Positions 53,570 to 63,548 are shown, counted from the first letter of the stretch. The stretch: 64,000 nt of DNA from Pseudomonas brenneri (GCF_007858285.1 NZ_VFIL01000009.1:218973-282972); one strand, 5' to 3'. Notes: a model not told the origin generated them from the sequence alone. Translations and numbers: made by a program.

Positions 53570-54651
53570 GTCGATGGGGCTCCTTGTTCCAGTGGCAGAA
53601 AGATCGAAAAGGTCGTGTGGCCGGGATGGCTGTCACATTCGATCAAGCCCTGGTGCTGGCTGATGATGTTCTGGGTAATGGCCAGGCCCAGCCCGGTACC
53701 GTCCGGGCGGCCGCTGACCATCGGGAAGAAAATGGTTTCCTGCAGTTCGGCCGGGATGCCCGGACCGTTGTCGATGATCTCGACCTTGGTCACCAGGCGA
53801 TGGCGCACGTGGCCGATGGTGAACTGGCGCAGGGCGCGGGTGCGCAGGCTGATGCGGCCCAGACGCAGCTCATTCTGGCTGCTGATGGCCTGCATGGCGT
53901 TGCGCACGATATTGAGTACCGCCTGGATCATCTGCTCGCGGTCGATCAACACGTCGGGAATACTCGGGTCATAGTCGCGCACCAGGGTGATGCAGCCCTG
54001 GCTTTCGGCCTCCACCAACTGGCAGACGCGCTCCAGCACTTCATGCACATTGGTCATCGCCAGCGACGGCAGCTTGTTGGAGCCGAGCATGCGGTCCACC
54101 AGGTTACGCAGGCGGTCGGCTTCCTCGATGATGACGTTGGTGTAGTCCTTGAGGTGCTCATCCGGCAGCTCGCGGGCCAACAACTGTGCGGCGCCGCGAA
54201 TCCCGCCCAGGGGGTTCTTGATCTCGTGGGCCAGGCCGCGCACCAGCATCTTGCTGGTTTCTTGCTTGGACAGTTGCGCCTCTTCCTTGGTGATCCGCAG
54301 CAGGCGATCACGGGGGTGGACTTCCAACAGCAGCAGGGTCGCACCTTTGCTCAGGATCGGCGTGACCGCGTAATCAACGGTCAGGGTCTGGCCGGTGAGG
54401 GCGGTGAGCATCGCTTCGCGCTTGGTGAACGGGTGGGCTTGCTCCACGGCCTGGCGCAGCGAACTCAAGGCCTCGGCGGACTCGGTGAACAGCTCGCTGA
54501 TGAATTGTCCATGGCTGCGCTGACCGCTGATGGCCAGCAGCATCTCTGCCGCGGGGTTCATGTACTCAAGGCGCAATTGGTCATTGAGCAGGATGGTCGC
54601 GGTGGTCAGGTTGTCGAGTAGCAAGCGGTGCAGTGCGTCGCTGATGGTCAT
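53566..54651 (-). CDS. ntrB: Nitrogen regulation sensor histidine kinase NtrB
   Basis: Predicted 361 aa soluble kinase. A PAS-like domain (residues ~1-120) precedes the phosphoacceptor His in LAHEIKNPLGGI near 140 and the ATP-binding domain with N-box and G boxes (NIVRNAMQAI, NGPGI, GTGLGLAI). GlnB/GlnK controls it according to nitrogen status. It is transcribed from the region between glnA and itself. Confidence 0.97.
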   Translation of the reverse strand: MTISDALHRLLLDNLTTATILLNDQLRLEYMNPAAEMLLAISGQRSHGQFISELFTESAEALSSLRQAVEQAHPFTKREAMLTALTGQTLTVDYAVTPILSKGATLLLLEVHPRDRLLRITKEEAQLSKQETSKMLVRGLAHEIKNPLGGIRGAAQLLARELPDEHLKDYTNVIIEEADRLRNLVDRMLGSNKLPSLAMTNVHEVLERVCQLVEAESQGCITLVRDYDPSIPDVLIDREQMIQAVLNIVRNAMQAISSQNELRLGRISLRTRALRQFTIGHVRHRLVTKVEIIDNGPGIPAELQETIFFPMVSGRPDGTGLGLAITQNIISQHQGLIECDSHPGHTTFSIFLPLEQGAPST

Positions 54652-54707
54652 TAGGACCTCTTTTGGAGCAAGGCGCGGGCTTGAGGCTCACGCTGATACC
54701 AGGAAAA

Positions 54708-54723
54708 TGCAAAAACCAAACCA
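54708..54723 (-). promoter_or_regulatory. Putative sigma-54 promoter of ntrBC
   Basis: Minus-strand TGGTTTGGTTTTTGCA keeps TGG and TTGCA with GG and GC ten bases apart. The -24 part departs from TGGCAC at its last three bases, so confidence is moderate. Confidence 0.55.
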
Positions 54724-54850
54724 AGGCTCCGAAAAGAAGCGTAAATGCCCTGAAATAAGGGCTTGAGGCGCGAAACAATGGCGCTCTGCCAGCCAGTTCG
54801 GGAGATTTCGACCCAAAATGGGTTGGCCTGTGGGCGTGGGTGCAACCTAT

Positions 54851-54868
54851 CGCACCAATATAGTGCGA
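54851..54868. promoter_or_regulatory. NtrC-like palindrome upstream of ntrBC
   Basis: CGCACCAATATAGTGCGA is an inverted repeat of CGCAC with GTGCG, resembling TGCACC-N5-GGTGCA. It is about 130 bases upstream of the putative -24/-12 promoter at 54708. Confidence 0.6.
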
Positions 54869-54973
54869 ATCACTGCATTCTGTTCATCGATCAAATATTT
54901 CCTGAAAGCACCCAATCAAACTGTAGGGGCTGGCTTGATGGGGTTTGCAAAGGTGGATCGTCATTATTCCAGG

Positions 54974-55005
54974 CAAAAAAAGACCTCCCGAAGGAGGTCT
55001 TTTTG
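54974..55005 (-). terminator. Rho-independent terminator of glnA
   Basis: Minus-strand AAAAAGACCTCC/GGAGGTCTTTTTTT stem-loop, 29 bases past the glnA stop, with a strong T run. Confidence 0.9.
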
Positions 55006-55033
55006 TCACGCCACGTTAAGCAGCGCTACCGGA

Positions 55034-56440
55034 TCAGCAGCTGTAGTACAGCTCGTATTCCAGTGGGTGTACGAAGGTGCGGACCTTGATTTCTTCTTCG
55101 CTTTTCAGGGCGATGTAGGCATCGATAAAGTCGTCGCTGAACACGCCGCCTTTGGTCAGGAACGCACGGCCCTTGTCCAGCTCTTCCAGGGCTTCTTTCA
55201 GGCTGCCGCACACTTGTGGGATTTCCTTGGCCTCTTCAGGCGGCAGGTCGTACAAGTTCTTGTCGGCGGCGTCGCCTGGGTGGATCTTGTTCTGGATGCC
55301 GTCCAGGCCAGCCATCAGCAGTGCAGCGAAGCCCAGGTACGGGTTGGCTGCTGGATCCGGGAAGCGGGCTTCGATACGGCGAGCACGCGGGCTGGACACG
55401 TAAGGAATACGGATCGAAGCGGAACGGTTACGAGCCGAGTAGGCCAGCATTACCGGTGCTTCGAAACCTGGGACCAGACGCTTGTAGGAGTTGGTCGACG
55501 GGTTGGTGAAGCCGTTCAGGGCCTTACCGTGCTTGATGATACCGCCGATGAAGTACAGGGCGGTGTCCGACAGGCCGGCATAACCTTCGCCAGCGAAGGT
55601 GTTCTTGCCGTCTTTGGCGATGGACAAGTGAACGTGCATACCCGAACCGTTATCGCCGTACAGAGGCTTAGGCATGAAAGTAGCGGTACGGCCGTAGGCA
55701 ACGGCAGTGTTGTGTACGCAGTACTTCAGGGTCTGGACTTCGTCAGCCTTGGCTACCAGGGTGTTGAACTTCACACCGATTTCGTTCTGGCCGGCAGTGG
55801 CCACTTCGTGGTGGTGCACTTCGATGACCAGGCCCATGTCTTCCATGGCGTTGCACATGGAGGTACGGATTTCGTGGTCGTGGTCGAACGGCGGAACTGG
55901 GAAGTAGCCACCTTTGATGCCTGGACGGTGGCCATGGTTGCCGCCTTCCACGTCCTGGTCGGACATCCACGAACCTTGTTCGGAGTAGATCTTGAACATG
56001 GAGCCGGAGATGTCGGACTTGAATTTGACTTGGTCGAAGATGAAGAATTCTGGCTCCGGGCCCACGAATACAGTGTCACCGATACCGGTCGACTTCAGGT
56101 ATTCCTCGGCACGCTTGGCGATCGCACGTGGGTCGCGGTCGTAGCCTTGCATGGTCGAAGGCTCGATCACGTCGCAGACGATGATCAGGGTCGACTCTTC
56201 GGTGAATGGGTCGAGGACTGCAGTGGAGTCGTCCGGCATCAGGATCATGTCGGAGGCTTCGATGCCTTTCCAGCCAGCAATGGAGGAGCCGTCGAACATT
56301 TTGCCTTCTTCGAAGAAGGCGTCATCCAGCGCGTCGCGAGCCGGCATGGTCACGTGGTGCTGAGTGCCTTTGGTGTCCGTGAAGCGCAGATCAATCCATT
56401 TAACGTCATGATCTTTGATGAGTTGAACCGACTTCGACAT
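55034..56440 (-). CDS. glnA: Glutamine synthetase type I
   Basis: Predicted 468 aa, starting MSKSVQLIKDHDVKWIDLRF. The longer frame from 56569 lacks a ribosome site. Active-site motifs include FDGSSIAGW near 48, EFFIFD near 130, HVHLSIAKDG near 270 and the adenylylation Tyr in NLYDLPPEE near 397. It makes glutamine from glutamate and ammonia. It is the first gene in a nitrogen block with ntrBC and a sigma-54 promoter upstream. Confidence 0.98.
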   Translation of the reverse strand: MSKSVQLIKDHDVKWIDLRFTDTKGTQHHVTMPARDALDDAFFEEGKMFDGSSIAGWKGIEASDMILMPDDSTAVLDPFTEESTLIIVCDVIEPSTMQGYDRDPRAIAKRAEEYLKSTGIGDTVFVGPEPEFFIFDQVKFKSDISGSMFKIYSEQGSWMSDQDVEGGNHGHRPGIKGGYFPVPPFDHDHEIRTSMCNAMEDMGLVIEVHHHEVATAGQNEIGVKFNTLVAKADEVQTLKYCVHNTAVAYGRTATFMPKPLYGDNGSGMHVHLSIAKDGKNTFAGEGYAGLSDTALYFIGGIIKHGKALNGFTNPSTNSYKRLVPGFEAPVMLAYSARNRSASIRIPYVSSPRARRIEARFPDPAANPYLGFAALLMAGLDGIQNKIHPGDAADKNLYDLPPEEAKEIPQVCGSLKEALEELDKGRAFLTKGGVFSDDFIDAYIALKSEEEIKVRTFVHPLEYELYYSC

Positions 56441-56541
56441 AGTGTCCTCCGGGTGGCTTCGGGCTTGGGTAGTGGAGTAGCCCTTAGAATGTGGGTGATG
56501 CCGGCGCGGATAGTCCGCCATGGCAACCTGCCTCACAAGAG

Positions 56542-56557
56542 AGCAAATTGCATGCCA
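56542..56557 (-). promoter_or_regulatory. Sigma-54 promoter of glnA
   Basis: Minus-strand TGGCATGCAATTTGCT has TGGCA and TTGC with GG and GC exactly ten bases apart, about 105 bases upstream of the glnA ATG. Confidence 0.8.
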
Positions 56558-56660
56558 GTGCCCCGACATGGGTTTTTTGCCTCAAAATCGCCCCTATAAA
56601 GGTGCAAACCGTCAAAACGGCAAAAATAGCGCACTGCAATGTAGCGCAATCCTCTGCAAA

Positions 56661-56676
56661 TGCACCTGTTTGGTGC
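56661..56676. promoter_or_regulatory. NtrC enhancer site upstream of glnA
   Basis: TGCACCTGTTTGGTGC is an almost perfect match to the NtrC palindrome (TGCAC-N5/6-GTGCA), about 105 bases above the -24/-12 promoter. A weaker similar symmetry covers GCGCACTGCAATGTAGCGC at 56628-56646. Confidence 0.8.
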
Positions 56677-56773
56677 GCTGCATGCCGTTTGTATATTAAC
56701 TGGTTAAACCTTGAGCTATTTCCGCTATAATCCGCGCCCCCCTTTTTCGGCTGGCCCTGTGCGCGCTGTTTCC

Positions 56774-58228
56774 ATGAAATTAATCGTTAAAGTCTTCCCC
56801 GAGATCACCATCAAGAGCCGACCGGTACGGATGCGTTTCATCCGTCAATTGGCCAAGAATATCCGCGCCGTGCTCCGTGACTTGGACCCGGCTGTGGTGG
56901 TGAATGGTGTGTGGGACAATCTCGAACTGGAAACCCGCGTTACCGACCCTAAAGCCTTGAAAGATATGACCGAGCGCCTGAGCTGCATGCCGGGCATCGC
57001 GCATTTCCTGCAGATTGACGAGTACCCGCTGGGCGATTTCGACGACATCACCGAGAAGTGCAAGCAGCACTACGGCGCCCAGCTGGCGGGCAAGATTTTT
57101 TCCGTGCGTTGCAAGCGTGGCGGCAAGCACCCGTTCAGCTCCATGGACGTCGAAAAATACGTCGGCAGCAAGCTGCGTCGTGAGTGCGGCGCCGCTGGAA
57201 TTTCGCTCAAAGAGCCGCAAATCGAAGTTCGTATCGAAATTCGCGACCAACGGTTGTATGTGATCCACAGCCAGCACAACAGCATCGGCGGCTACCCGCT
57301 GGGCGCGCTGGAGCAGACCCTGGTATTGATGTCCGGTGGTTTCGACTCCACCGTGGCGGCCTACCAGATCATGCGCCGCGGCCTGATGAGCCACTTCTGC
57401 TTCTTTAACCTGGGCGGGCGTGCACACGAATTGGGCGTGATGGAAGTCGCGCACTATATCTGGAAGAAGTACGGCAGCTCCCAACGTGTACTGTTTGTCA
57501 GCGTACCGTTCGAGGAAGTCCTGGGAGAAATTCTCGGAAAAGTCGATAACGGTCATATGGGCGTCGTATTGAAGCGTATGATGTTGCGCGCAGCGTCGAG
57601 AATCGCCGACCGTCTGCAAATCGAAGCGCTGGTGACCGGCGAGGCGATTTCCCAGGTCTCCAGCCAGACCCTGCCGAACCTGTCTGTGATCGACTGCGTG
57701 ACCGACAAGCTGGTATTGCGCCCGCTGATCGCCAGCCACAAGCAGGACATCATCGACCTGGCCAACGAAATCGGCACCGCGGATTTCGCCAAGCACATGC
57801 CAGAGTACTGCGGGGTCATCTCGGTGAACCCCAAGACCCATGCCAAGCGCTACCGCGTGGAGCATGAAGAGAAAGAATTCGACATGGCGATTCTGGAGCG
57901 AGCGCTTGAGAACGCCAAACTGGTGCCGATTGATCGTGTAATCGATGAACTGGGCCAGGATGTGCAGATCGAAGAAGTCAGCGAGGCCCTGGCCGGCCAG
58001 ATCGTCATCGACATCCGTCACCCGGATGCCGCTGAGGATGAGCCGCTGGAAATCGCTGGCATCGACGTGCAAACGCTGCCGTTCTATGCACTGAACGCGC
58101 GTTTCAAGGAACTGGATAACAGCCGTCAGTACCTGCTGTATTGCGACAAAGGCGTGATGAGTCGCCTGCATGCCCACCATTTGCTCAGTGAGGGGCATGC
58201 CAATGTGCGCGTTTATCGACCGAGCTAA
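56774..58228 (+). CDS. thiI: tRNA 4-thiouridine synthetase ThiI
   Basis: Predicted 484 aa from ATG 56774. Domains in order: N-terminal ferredoxin-like and THUMP (~1-170), the PP-loop ATP pyrophosphatase with MSGGFDSTVAAY near 187, and a C-terminal rhodanese-like domain with the sulfur-carrying Cys in LLYCDKGVMS near 456. It adds 4-thiouridine to tRNA and, in bacteria with this domain, supplies sulfur for thiamine thiazole. Confidence 0.97.
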   Translation: MKLIVKVFPEITIKSRPVRMRFIRQLAKNIRAVLRDLDPAVVVNGVWDNLELETRVTDPKALKDMTERLSCMPGIAHFLQIDEYPLGDFDDITEKCKQHYGAQLAGKIFSVRCKRGGKHPFSSMDVEKYVGSKLRRECGAAGISLKEPQIEVRIEIRDQRLYVIHSQHNSIGGYPLGALEQTLVLMSGGFDSTVAAYQIMRRGLMSHFCFFNLGGRAHELGVMEVAHYIWKKYGSSQRVLFVSVPFEEVLGEILGKVDNGHMGVVLKRMMLRAASRIADRLQIEALVTGEAISQVSSQTLPNLSVIDCVTDKLVLRPLIASHKQDIIDLANEIGTADFAKHMPEYCGVISVNPKTHAKRYRVEHEEKEFDMAILERALENAKLVPIDRVIDELGQDVQIEEVSEALAGQIVIDIRHPDAAEDEPLEIAGIDVQTLPFYALNARFKELDNSRQYLLYCDKGVMSRLHAHHLLSEGHANVRVYRPS

Positions 58229-58367
58229 GAGCCCGGGGCTGTTTGCCTGTGGCCTGCGTCACCGGCCCCCCGACTCTGCCGTCAAGCTGTAACGGCAAGG
58301 CCTGACTCTACTGTTAATCGCTGCCACGACCTGTCAGCACACCGAATCCTCTGATCGAGATACACAA

Positions 58368-60188
58368 GTGATCGAAAATCTACGTAACATCGCCATCATT
58401 GCCCACGTTGACCATGGTAAAACCACCCTGGTAGACAAACTCCTGCGTCAATCCGGCACCCTGGAGCGCAACGAGCTCAACGACGAGCGCGTGATGGACT
58501 CCAACGACCAGGAAAAAGAGCGCGGTATTACCATCCTGGCGAAAAACACCGCCATCAACTGGAACGGCTACCACATCAACATCGTGGACACCCCGGGCCA
58601 CGCCGACTTCGGCGGCGAAGTTGAACGTGTAATGTCGATGGTTGACTCCGTTCTGCTGCTGGTTGACGCTCAAGACGGCCCTATGCCGCAAACCCGTTTC
58701 GTGACCAAGAAGGCTTTCGAAGCCGGCCTGCGTCCGATCGTGTGCATCAACAAGGTTGACCGTCCAGGCGCGCGTCCGGACTGGGTTCTGGACCAGATCT
58801 TCGACCTGTTCGACAACCTGGGTGCTACCGAAGAGCAACTTGATTTCCAAGTGATCTACGCTTCGGCCCTGAACGGTATTGCCGGTCTGGAACACACCGC
58901 CATGGCGGAAGACATGACCCCGCTGTACCAGGCGATCGTTGACCACGTGCCACCACCGAAAGTTGACCGTGACGGTCCGTTCCAGATGCAAATCTCGGCA
59001 CTGGACTACAACAGCTTCCTGGGTGTTATCGGCGTTGGCCGTATCGCTCGTGGTAGCGTCAAGCCGAACACCCCGGTTGTGGCTATCGGCGCCGACGGCA
59101 AGAAGCGCAACGGTCGTATCCTCAAGCTGATGGGTCACCACGGCCTGCACCGTATCGACGTTGAAGAAGCTTTCGCCGGCGACATCGTTTGCGTGAGCGG
59201 CATGGACTCGCTGTTCATCTCCGACACCCTGTGCCAGCCGGACACTGTCGAGGCGATGAAGCCTCTGACCGTTGACGAGCCAACCGTTTCCATGACCTTC
59301 CAGGTAAACGACTCGCCTTTCTGCGGTAAAGAAGGCAAGTTCGTGACTTCCCGTAACATCAAGGAACGTCTGGACAAAGAGCTGCTGTACAACGTTGCTC
59401 TGCGCGTTGAAGAAGGCGACTCGGCTGACAAGTTCAAGGTTTCCGGCCGTGGTGAGCTGCACCTCTCGGTACTGATCGAAACCATGCGTCGCGAAGGCTT
59501 CGAAATGGGCGTTGGTCGTCCGGAAGTGATCATCCGTACCGTTGACGGCGTGAAGCAGGAACCGTTCGAGAACGTCACCATCGACACCCCGGAAGAATCC
59601 CAGGGCAAGGTGATGGAAGAGATGGGCCTGCGTAAGGGCGACCTGACCAACATGGTGCCGGATGGCAAAGGCCGTGTGCGTCTGGAATACAACATCCCTG
59701 CTCGTGGTCTGATCGGTTTCCGTAACCAGTTCCTGACCCTGACCAACGGTGCTGGCATCCTGACCTCGATCTTCGATCGCTACGACACCATGAAGTCCGG
59801 CGATATGTCCGGCCGTCAGAACGGTGTTCTGGTATCGGTAGAAACCGGCAAGGCGCTGACCTACTCCCTGGAAACCCTCCAGGCGCGTGGCAAGCTGTTC
59901 GTTGAACACGGTCAAGAGATCTACAACGGCCAGATCGTTGGTTTGAACAGCCGTGACAACGACATGGGCGTCAACCCAACCAAAGGCAAGAAGCTCGACA
60001 ACATGCGTGCTTCGGGTAAAGACGAAACCATCGCCCTGGTTCCACCTGTTCGCTTCACCCTGGAACAGGCCCTGGAATTCATCCAGGACGACGAGCTGTG
60101 CGAAGTGACGCCGAAGTCCATCCGTCTTCGTAAGAAGATCCTGGACGAAGGCGAGCGTACCCGCGCTGCCAAAAAGGCCAAGAACTGA
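58368..60188 (+). CDS. typA: GTPase TypA/BipA
   Basis: Predicted 606 aa from a GTG start. G1 AHVDHGKTTL near 13, switch ERGITI near 48, DTPGH near 73 and NKVD near 131, followed by EF-G-like domains and the BipA-specific C-terminal region. This translational GTPase binds ribosomes under stress and acts in 50S assembly. It ends in a strong terminator. Confidence 0.97.
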   Translation: MIENLRNIAIIAHVDHGKTTLVDKLLRQSGTLERNELNDERVMDSNDQEKERGITILAKNTAINWNGYHINIVDTPGHADFGGEVERVMSMVDSVLLLVDAQDGPMPQTRFVTKKAFEAGLRPIVCINKVDRPGARPDWVLDQIFDLFDNLGATEEQLDFQVIYASALNGIAGLEHTAMAEDMTPLYQAIVDHVPPPKVDRDGPFQMQISALDYNSFLGVIGVGRIARGSVKPNTPVVAIGADGKKRNGRILKLMGHHGLHRIDVEEAFAGDIVCVSGMDSLFISDTLCQPDTVEAMKPLTVDEPTVSMTFQVNDSPFCGKEGKFVTSRNIKERLDKELLYNVALRVEEGDSADKFKVSGRGELHLSVLIETMRREGFEMGVGRPEVIIRTVDGVKQEPFENVTIDTPEESQGKVMEEMGLRKGDLTNMVPDGKGRVRLEYNIPARGLIGFRNQFLTLTNGAGILTSIFDRYDTMKSGDMSGRQNGVLVSVETGKALTYSLETLQARGKLFVEHGQEIYNGQIVGLNSRDNDMGVNPTKGKKLDNMRASGKDETIALVPPVRFTLEQALEFIQDDELCEVTPKSIRLRKKILDEGERTRAAKKAKN

Positions 60189-60207
60189 TACTGGGTTCTA
60201 GCTGAAT

Positions 60208-60246
60208 AAAAACGCCCCCGGTCGAAAGGCCGGGGGCGTTTTTTTA
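60208..60246 (+). terminator. Rho-independent terminator of typA
   Basis: AACGCCCCCGG/CCGGGGGCGTT stem with loop TCGAAAGG and a T7 run. Confidence 0.93.
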
Positions 60247-60280
60247 TGCCTGCAATATTTGCAGTGGCTGTGCCGGCCCC

Positions 60281-60365
60281 TTCGCGAGCAAGCCCGCTCC
60301 CACACTTGACCTCATTCATCCTGAAAAAACGCGGTCGAATGTGGGAGCGGGCTTGCTCGCGAAGG
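60281..60365. repeat. REPIN in outward orientation
   Basis: Arms TTCGCGAGCAAGCCCGCTCC and GGAGCGGGCTTGCTCGCGAA are inverted, but the order is reversed relative to the other six REPINs of the window: the GAGCAAGC side is outermost and the CCCACA side innermost. Confidence 0.88.
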
Positions 60366-60393
60366 CGCTAGTTCAAGCAATAAAGAACTTGGA

Positions 60394-60828
60394 TCAGAAC
60401 TTGTCGAGGGTCTTGAACTTGGTCTCACGCACCACTTCCTTGGGCTTGTACGCGCAATACCCCGGCCGTGGCCCGATCTTCGGGTGGTTACGGCAGGTAT
60501 CCGGGCGCTTGTCATAAATAGTGCAGAAGCGCGTCTTACGATCCAGGTACAGGCAGTCGTTGTTGCTCATGCGCTGCAGGGTAAAGATCTCGGATTTGGA
60601 GTTGAAACGCTCGACGATGCCTTCCTTCTGCAAACGCTTGGCGATGTTCTTCGGCGGGTCACCGCGCTCGAATTCGTCGACGATGCCAATGCGGATCAAA
60701 TCCTTGATCTTCACCTCAACCGGCAGGGTGCAGCAGTTGGACGTGCAGCCGCCGCACATGTGGCTGGAGTATTTCTGCCACGTTTCGAGACGGTCGAGTT
60801 CCGCGGCGGCGATCAGTTGAGGCTTCAT
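60394..60828 (-). CDS. YkgJ-family Cys-rich zinc/iron-chelating protein
   Basis: Predicted 144 aa from ATG 60828. Cys motifs of the YkgJ (CxxCxxxCC) family: HMCGGCTSNCCTLP near 26, then CLYLDRKTRFCTIYDKRPDTCR near 92. Known members are small metal-binding proteins of unclear function. It lies alone between typA and glgP on the opposite strand. Confidence 0.82.
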   Translation of the reverse strand: MKPQLIAAAELDRLETWQKYSSHMCGGCTSNCCTLPVEVKIKDLIRIGIVDEFERGDPPKNIAKRLQKEGIVERFNSKSEIFTLQRMSNNDCLYLDRKTRFCTIYDKRPDTCRNHPKIGPRPGYCAYKPKEVVRETKFKTLDKF

Positions 60829-61069
60829 CAGGTTTCCAAGAGGGGCTTTGTCCGGGCGCGCGATCATACCGGGATTGGTGATTTTTTGAACAATATTTTG
60901 CGGGTTTCGGCTCAAAGGCTGATTCGCTGCCTGAGTTGGGCACGGCCCCTGCATCTAATTCCTGCGCCAGGCAATCAGTGAAAAAACTGCCGAACCGTCA
61001 GCCATGCCGTTTGTCAGACCGTCTAGGCTCTAGGATTTCCCTTCTTCTATCTCGCCCGAGGTCGCACCG

Positions 61070-63520
61070 ATGTCTCAGGAACCGCTTGTACGAGAAGCAG
61101 AGGTAGCCGCATTTCGCGATGCCGTCTTGACCAAACTCACTTACGCGGTGGGCAAGGATCCCGATCACGCCTTCGACCACGACTGGTTCGAAGCCATCGC
61201 CCTGGCGGCGCGCGACCATATGGTCGATCACTGGATGGACCATACCCGGCATATCTACCGGCGCGGGCAGAAGCGGGTGTATTACCTGTCCCTGGAGTTC
61301 CTGATTGGCCGTCTGCTGTTTGACAGCCTGAGCAACCTCGGCCTGCTGGAGGTGGCGCGCGAAGCTCTAGGCGAGTTGGGCGTGGACCTGGAGCGCATTC
61401 GCCTGCTGGAGCCCGATGCGGCCCTGGGCAACGGTGGCCTGGGCCGCCTGGCCGCGTGCTTTATGGAAAGCATGTCGACCCTGGGTATCGCCGGCCATGG
61501 CTATGGTATTCGCTACGAGCACGGCCTGTTTCGCCAGGCGATTGTCGATGGCTGGCAGCAGGAACAGACCGAACGCTGGCTGGATTTCGGTAACCCCTGG
61601 GAGTTCGAGCGCGCCGAGGTGATTTACCCGATCGGCTTTGGCGGCAGCGTCGAGACTGTGCTGGATGCGTCCGGCAAATCAATCCAGGTCTGGACGCCCA
61701 GCGAGACCGTGCGCGCAGTGGCCTACGACACTCCGGTCGTTGGCTGGCGCGGTGCCAGCGTCAACACCTTGCGCTTGTGGCGTGCGCGGGCCGTGGAAGA
61801 CCTGCACCTGGAGCGCTTCAATGCCGGCGACCATTTGGGCGCCGTGGCCGAAGTGGCCCGTGCTGAAAGCATCTCCAGGGTGCTTTACCCGGCCGACAGC
61901 ACCGAAGCAGGGCAGGAATTGCGCCTGCGCCAGGAATACTTCTTCGTTGCCGCCTCTTTGCAAGACTTGCTGCGCCGCCACAAAAACATGCACGGCTCGG
62001 TACTGAGCCTGGGTGAACACGCGGCGATCCAGCTCAACGACACTCACCCGTCGATCGCCGTGGCCGAATTGATGCGCCAGTTGGTCGATTTGCACGATAT
62101 CGCCTGGGATGCGGCCTGGCAGGTCACCGTCGAGACGCTGTCCTACACCAACCACACCTTGCTGCCCGAAGCCCTGGAAACCTGGCCGGTGGGCCTGATG
62201 GAGCGCATGTTGCCCCGGCACATGCAGATCATCTACCTGATCAACGCCCAGCACATCGACTCGCTGCGGGCCAAGGGCATTCACGATTTTGACGTACTGC
62301 GCGCCGTATCGCTGATCGAGGAAGACAACGGCCGCCGCGTACGCATGGGCAACCTGGCGTTTCTCGGTTCCCATAGCGTCAACGGCGTTTCCGGCCTGCA
62401 TACCCAATTGATGCGCAGCACGGTGTTTTCCGAACTGCACAAGCTCTACCCCGACCGTATCAACAACAAGACCAACGGCATTACCTTCCGCCGCTGGCTG
62501 TTCCAGGCCAACCCCAAGCTCACCGCGATGCTGGTGGAGGCCCTCGGGCCGGACATTCTCGACAACATGGAACAGCGCCTGGTAGAGCTGGAAACCTTCG
62601 CCGAGAAAGACGCCTTTCGCAAAGCCTTCGCCGAGCAGCGCCTGCACAGCAAGCGGGTGCTGGCGGACATCATCCACGAGCGCCTGGGCATTTCGGTCAA
62701 CCCGGCGGCGATGTTCGATGTGCAGGTCAAGCGCATCCACGAATACAAGCGCCAGTTGCTCAACCTGCTGCACACCGTCGCCCTGTACCAGGCGATTCGC
62801 GCCGAGCCCGAAGTGGACTGGGTGCCACGGGTGAAGATCTTCGCCGGCAAGGCAGCGGCCAGTTATCACCAGGCCAAGCTGATCATCAAGCTGACCAACG
62901 ACATCGCCCGCACCGTGAACAACGACCCGACCGTGCGTGGCTTGCTCAAAGTGGTGTTCCTGCCCAACTACAACGTCAGCCTGGCAGAAAACATCATTCC
63001 GGCGGCCGACCTGTCGGAGCAGATCTCCACCGCAGGCTTCGAGGCCTCGGGCACCAGCAACATGAAGTTCGGCCTCAATGGTGCGCTGACCATCGGCACC
63101 ATGGACGGCGCCAACGTCGAGATGCACGAACGCATCGGCGGCGAGCACATGTTCATTTTCGGCCTGAGTGCCGAGCAGGTCGAAGCACGCAAACAGGCCG
63201 GAGAATTTAATGCCAGCCCTGATATTGCCGCCTCCCACCGCCTGAACGACGTGCTGCAAGCGATCCGTGGCGGGGTGTTCTCGCCGGACGATCCGGGCCG
63301 TTATGTGGGGCTGATCGACTCGTTGATCTACTACGACCGTTTCCTGGTGTGTGCCGACTTTGATTCCTACTGGGACGCCCAGGCGCGGGTCGAGGCCCAT
63401 TGGCATGATTCCAAGGAATGGTGGCGTTCGGCGGTGCTCAATACCGCACGCACGGGTTGGTTCTCCTCGGACCGCACCATCCGGGAATATGCGACCGAGA
63501 TCTGGAAAGCCTTGGACTAG
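61070..63520 (+). CDS. glgP: Glycogen phosphorylase
   Basis: Predicted 816 aa, usual length for GT35. The pyridoxal-phosphate Lys is in EASGTSNMKFGLNGALTIG near 660 and the N-terminal phosphate motifs are LEFLIGRLL, GNGGLGRLAACF and GYGIRYEHGLF. It phosphorolyses alpha-1,4 glucan to glucose 1-phosphate. It is monocistronic here; no other glycogen genes are in the window. A REPIN follows it. Confidence 0.96.
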   Translation: MSQEPLVREAEVAAFRDAVLTKLTYAVGKDPDHAFDHDWFEAIALAARDHMVDHWMDHTRHIYRRGQKRVYYLSLEFLIGRLLFDSLSNLGLLEVAREALGELGVDLERIRLLEPDAALGNGGLGRLAACFMESMSTLGIAGHGYGIRYEHGLFRQAIVDGWQQEQTERWLDFGNPWEFERAEVIYPIGFGGSVETVLDASGKSIQVWTPSETVRAVAYDTPVVGWRGASVNTLRLWRARAVEDLHLERFNAGDHLGAVAEVARAESISRVLYPADSTEAGQELRLRQEYFFVAASLQDLLRRHKNMHGSVLSLGEHAAIQLNDTHPSIAVAELMRQLVDLHDIAWDAAWQVTVETLSYTNHTLLPEALETWPVGLMERMLPRHMQIIYLINAQHIDSLRAKGIHDFDVLRAVSLIEEDNGRRVRMGNLAFLGSHSVNGVSGLHTQLMRSTVFSELHKLYPDRINNKTNGITFRRWLFQANPKLTAMLVEALGPDILDNMEQRLVELETFAEKDAFRKAFAEQRLHSKRVLADIIHERLGISVNPAAMFDVQVKRIHEYKRQLLNLLHTVALYQAIRAEPEVDWVPRVKIFAGKAAASYHQAKLIIKLTNDIARTVNNDPTVRGLLKVVFLPNYNVSLAENIIPAADLSEQISTAGFEASGTSNMKFGLNGALTIGTMDGANVEMHERIGGEHMFIFGLSAEQVEARKQAGEFNASPDIAASHRLNDVLQAIRGGVFSPDDPGRYVGLIDSLIYYDRFLVCADFDSYWDAQARVEAHWHDSKEWWRSAVLNTARTGWFSSDRTIREYATEIWKALD

Positions 63521-63548
63521 ACGGCGCAAAGCGAGGTGTGACGGGCTT

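Larger units (their letters stand above)
54652..55033. other. glnA-ntrB intergenic region
   Basis: Besides the glnA terminator (54974-55005), the putative sigma-54 promoter (54708-54723) and the NtrC-like palindrome (54851-54868), nothing else was identified. No gene is supported. Confidence 0.6.
56441..56773. other. glnA-thiI divergent region
   Basis: Contains the glnA sigma-54 promoter and NtrC sites described separately. The thiI side is AT-rich (TATATTAACTGG, CTATAATCC near 56728), and CTATAAT there may be its -10. No gene is supported. Confidence 0.6.

Noticed and set aside
61679..63529. 616-codon open frame antisense to glgP
   Set aside because: Same shadow effect; glgP is complete on the plus strand.
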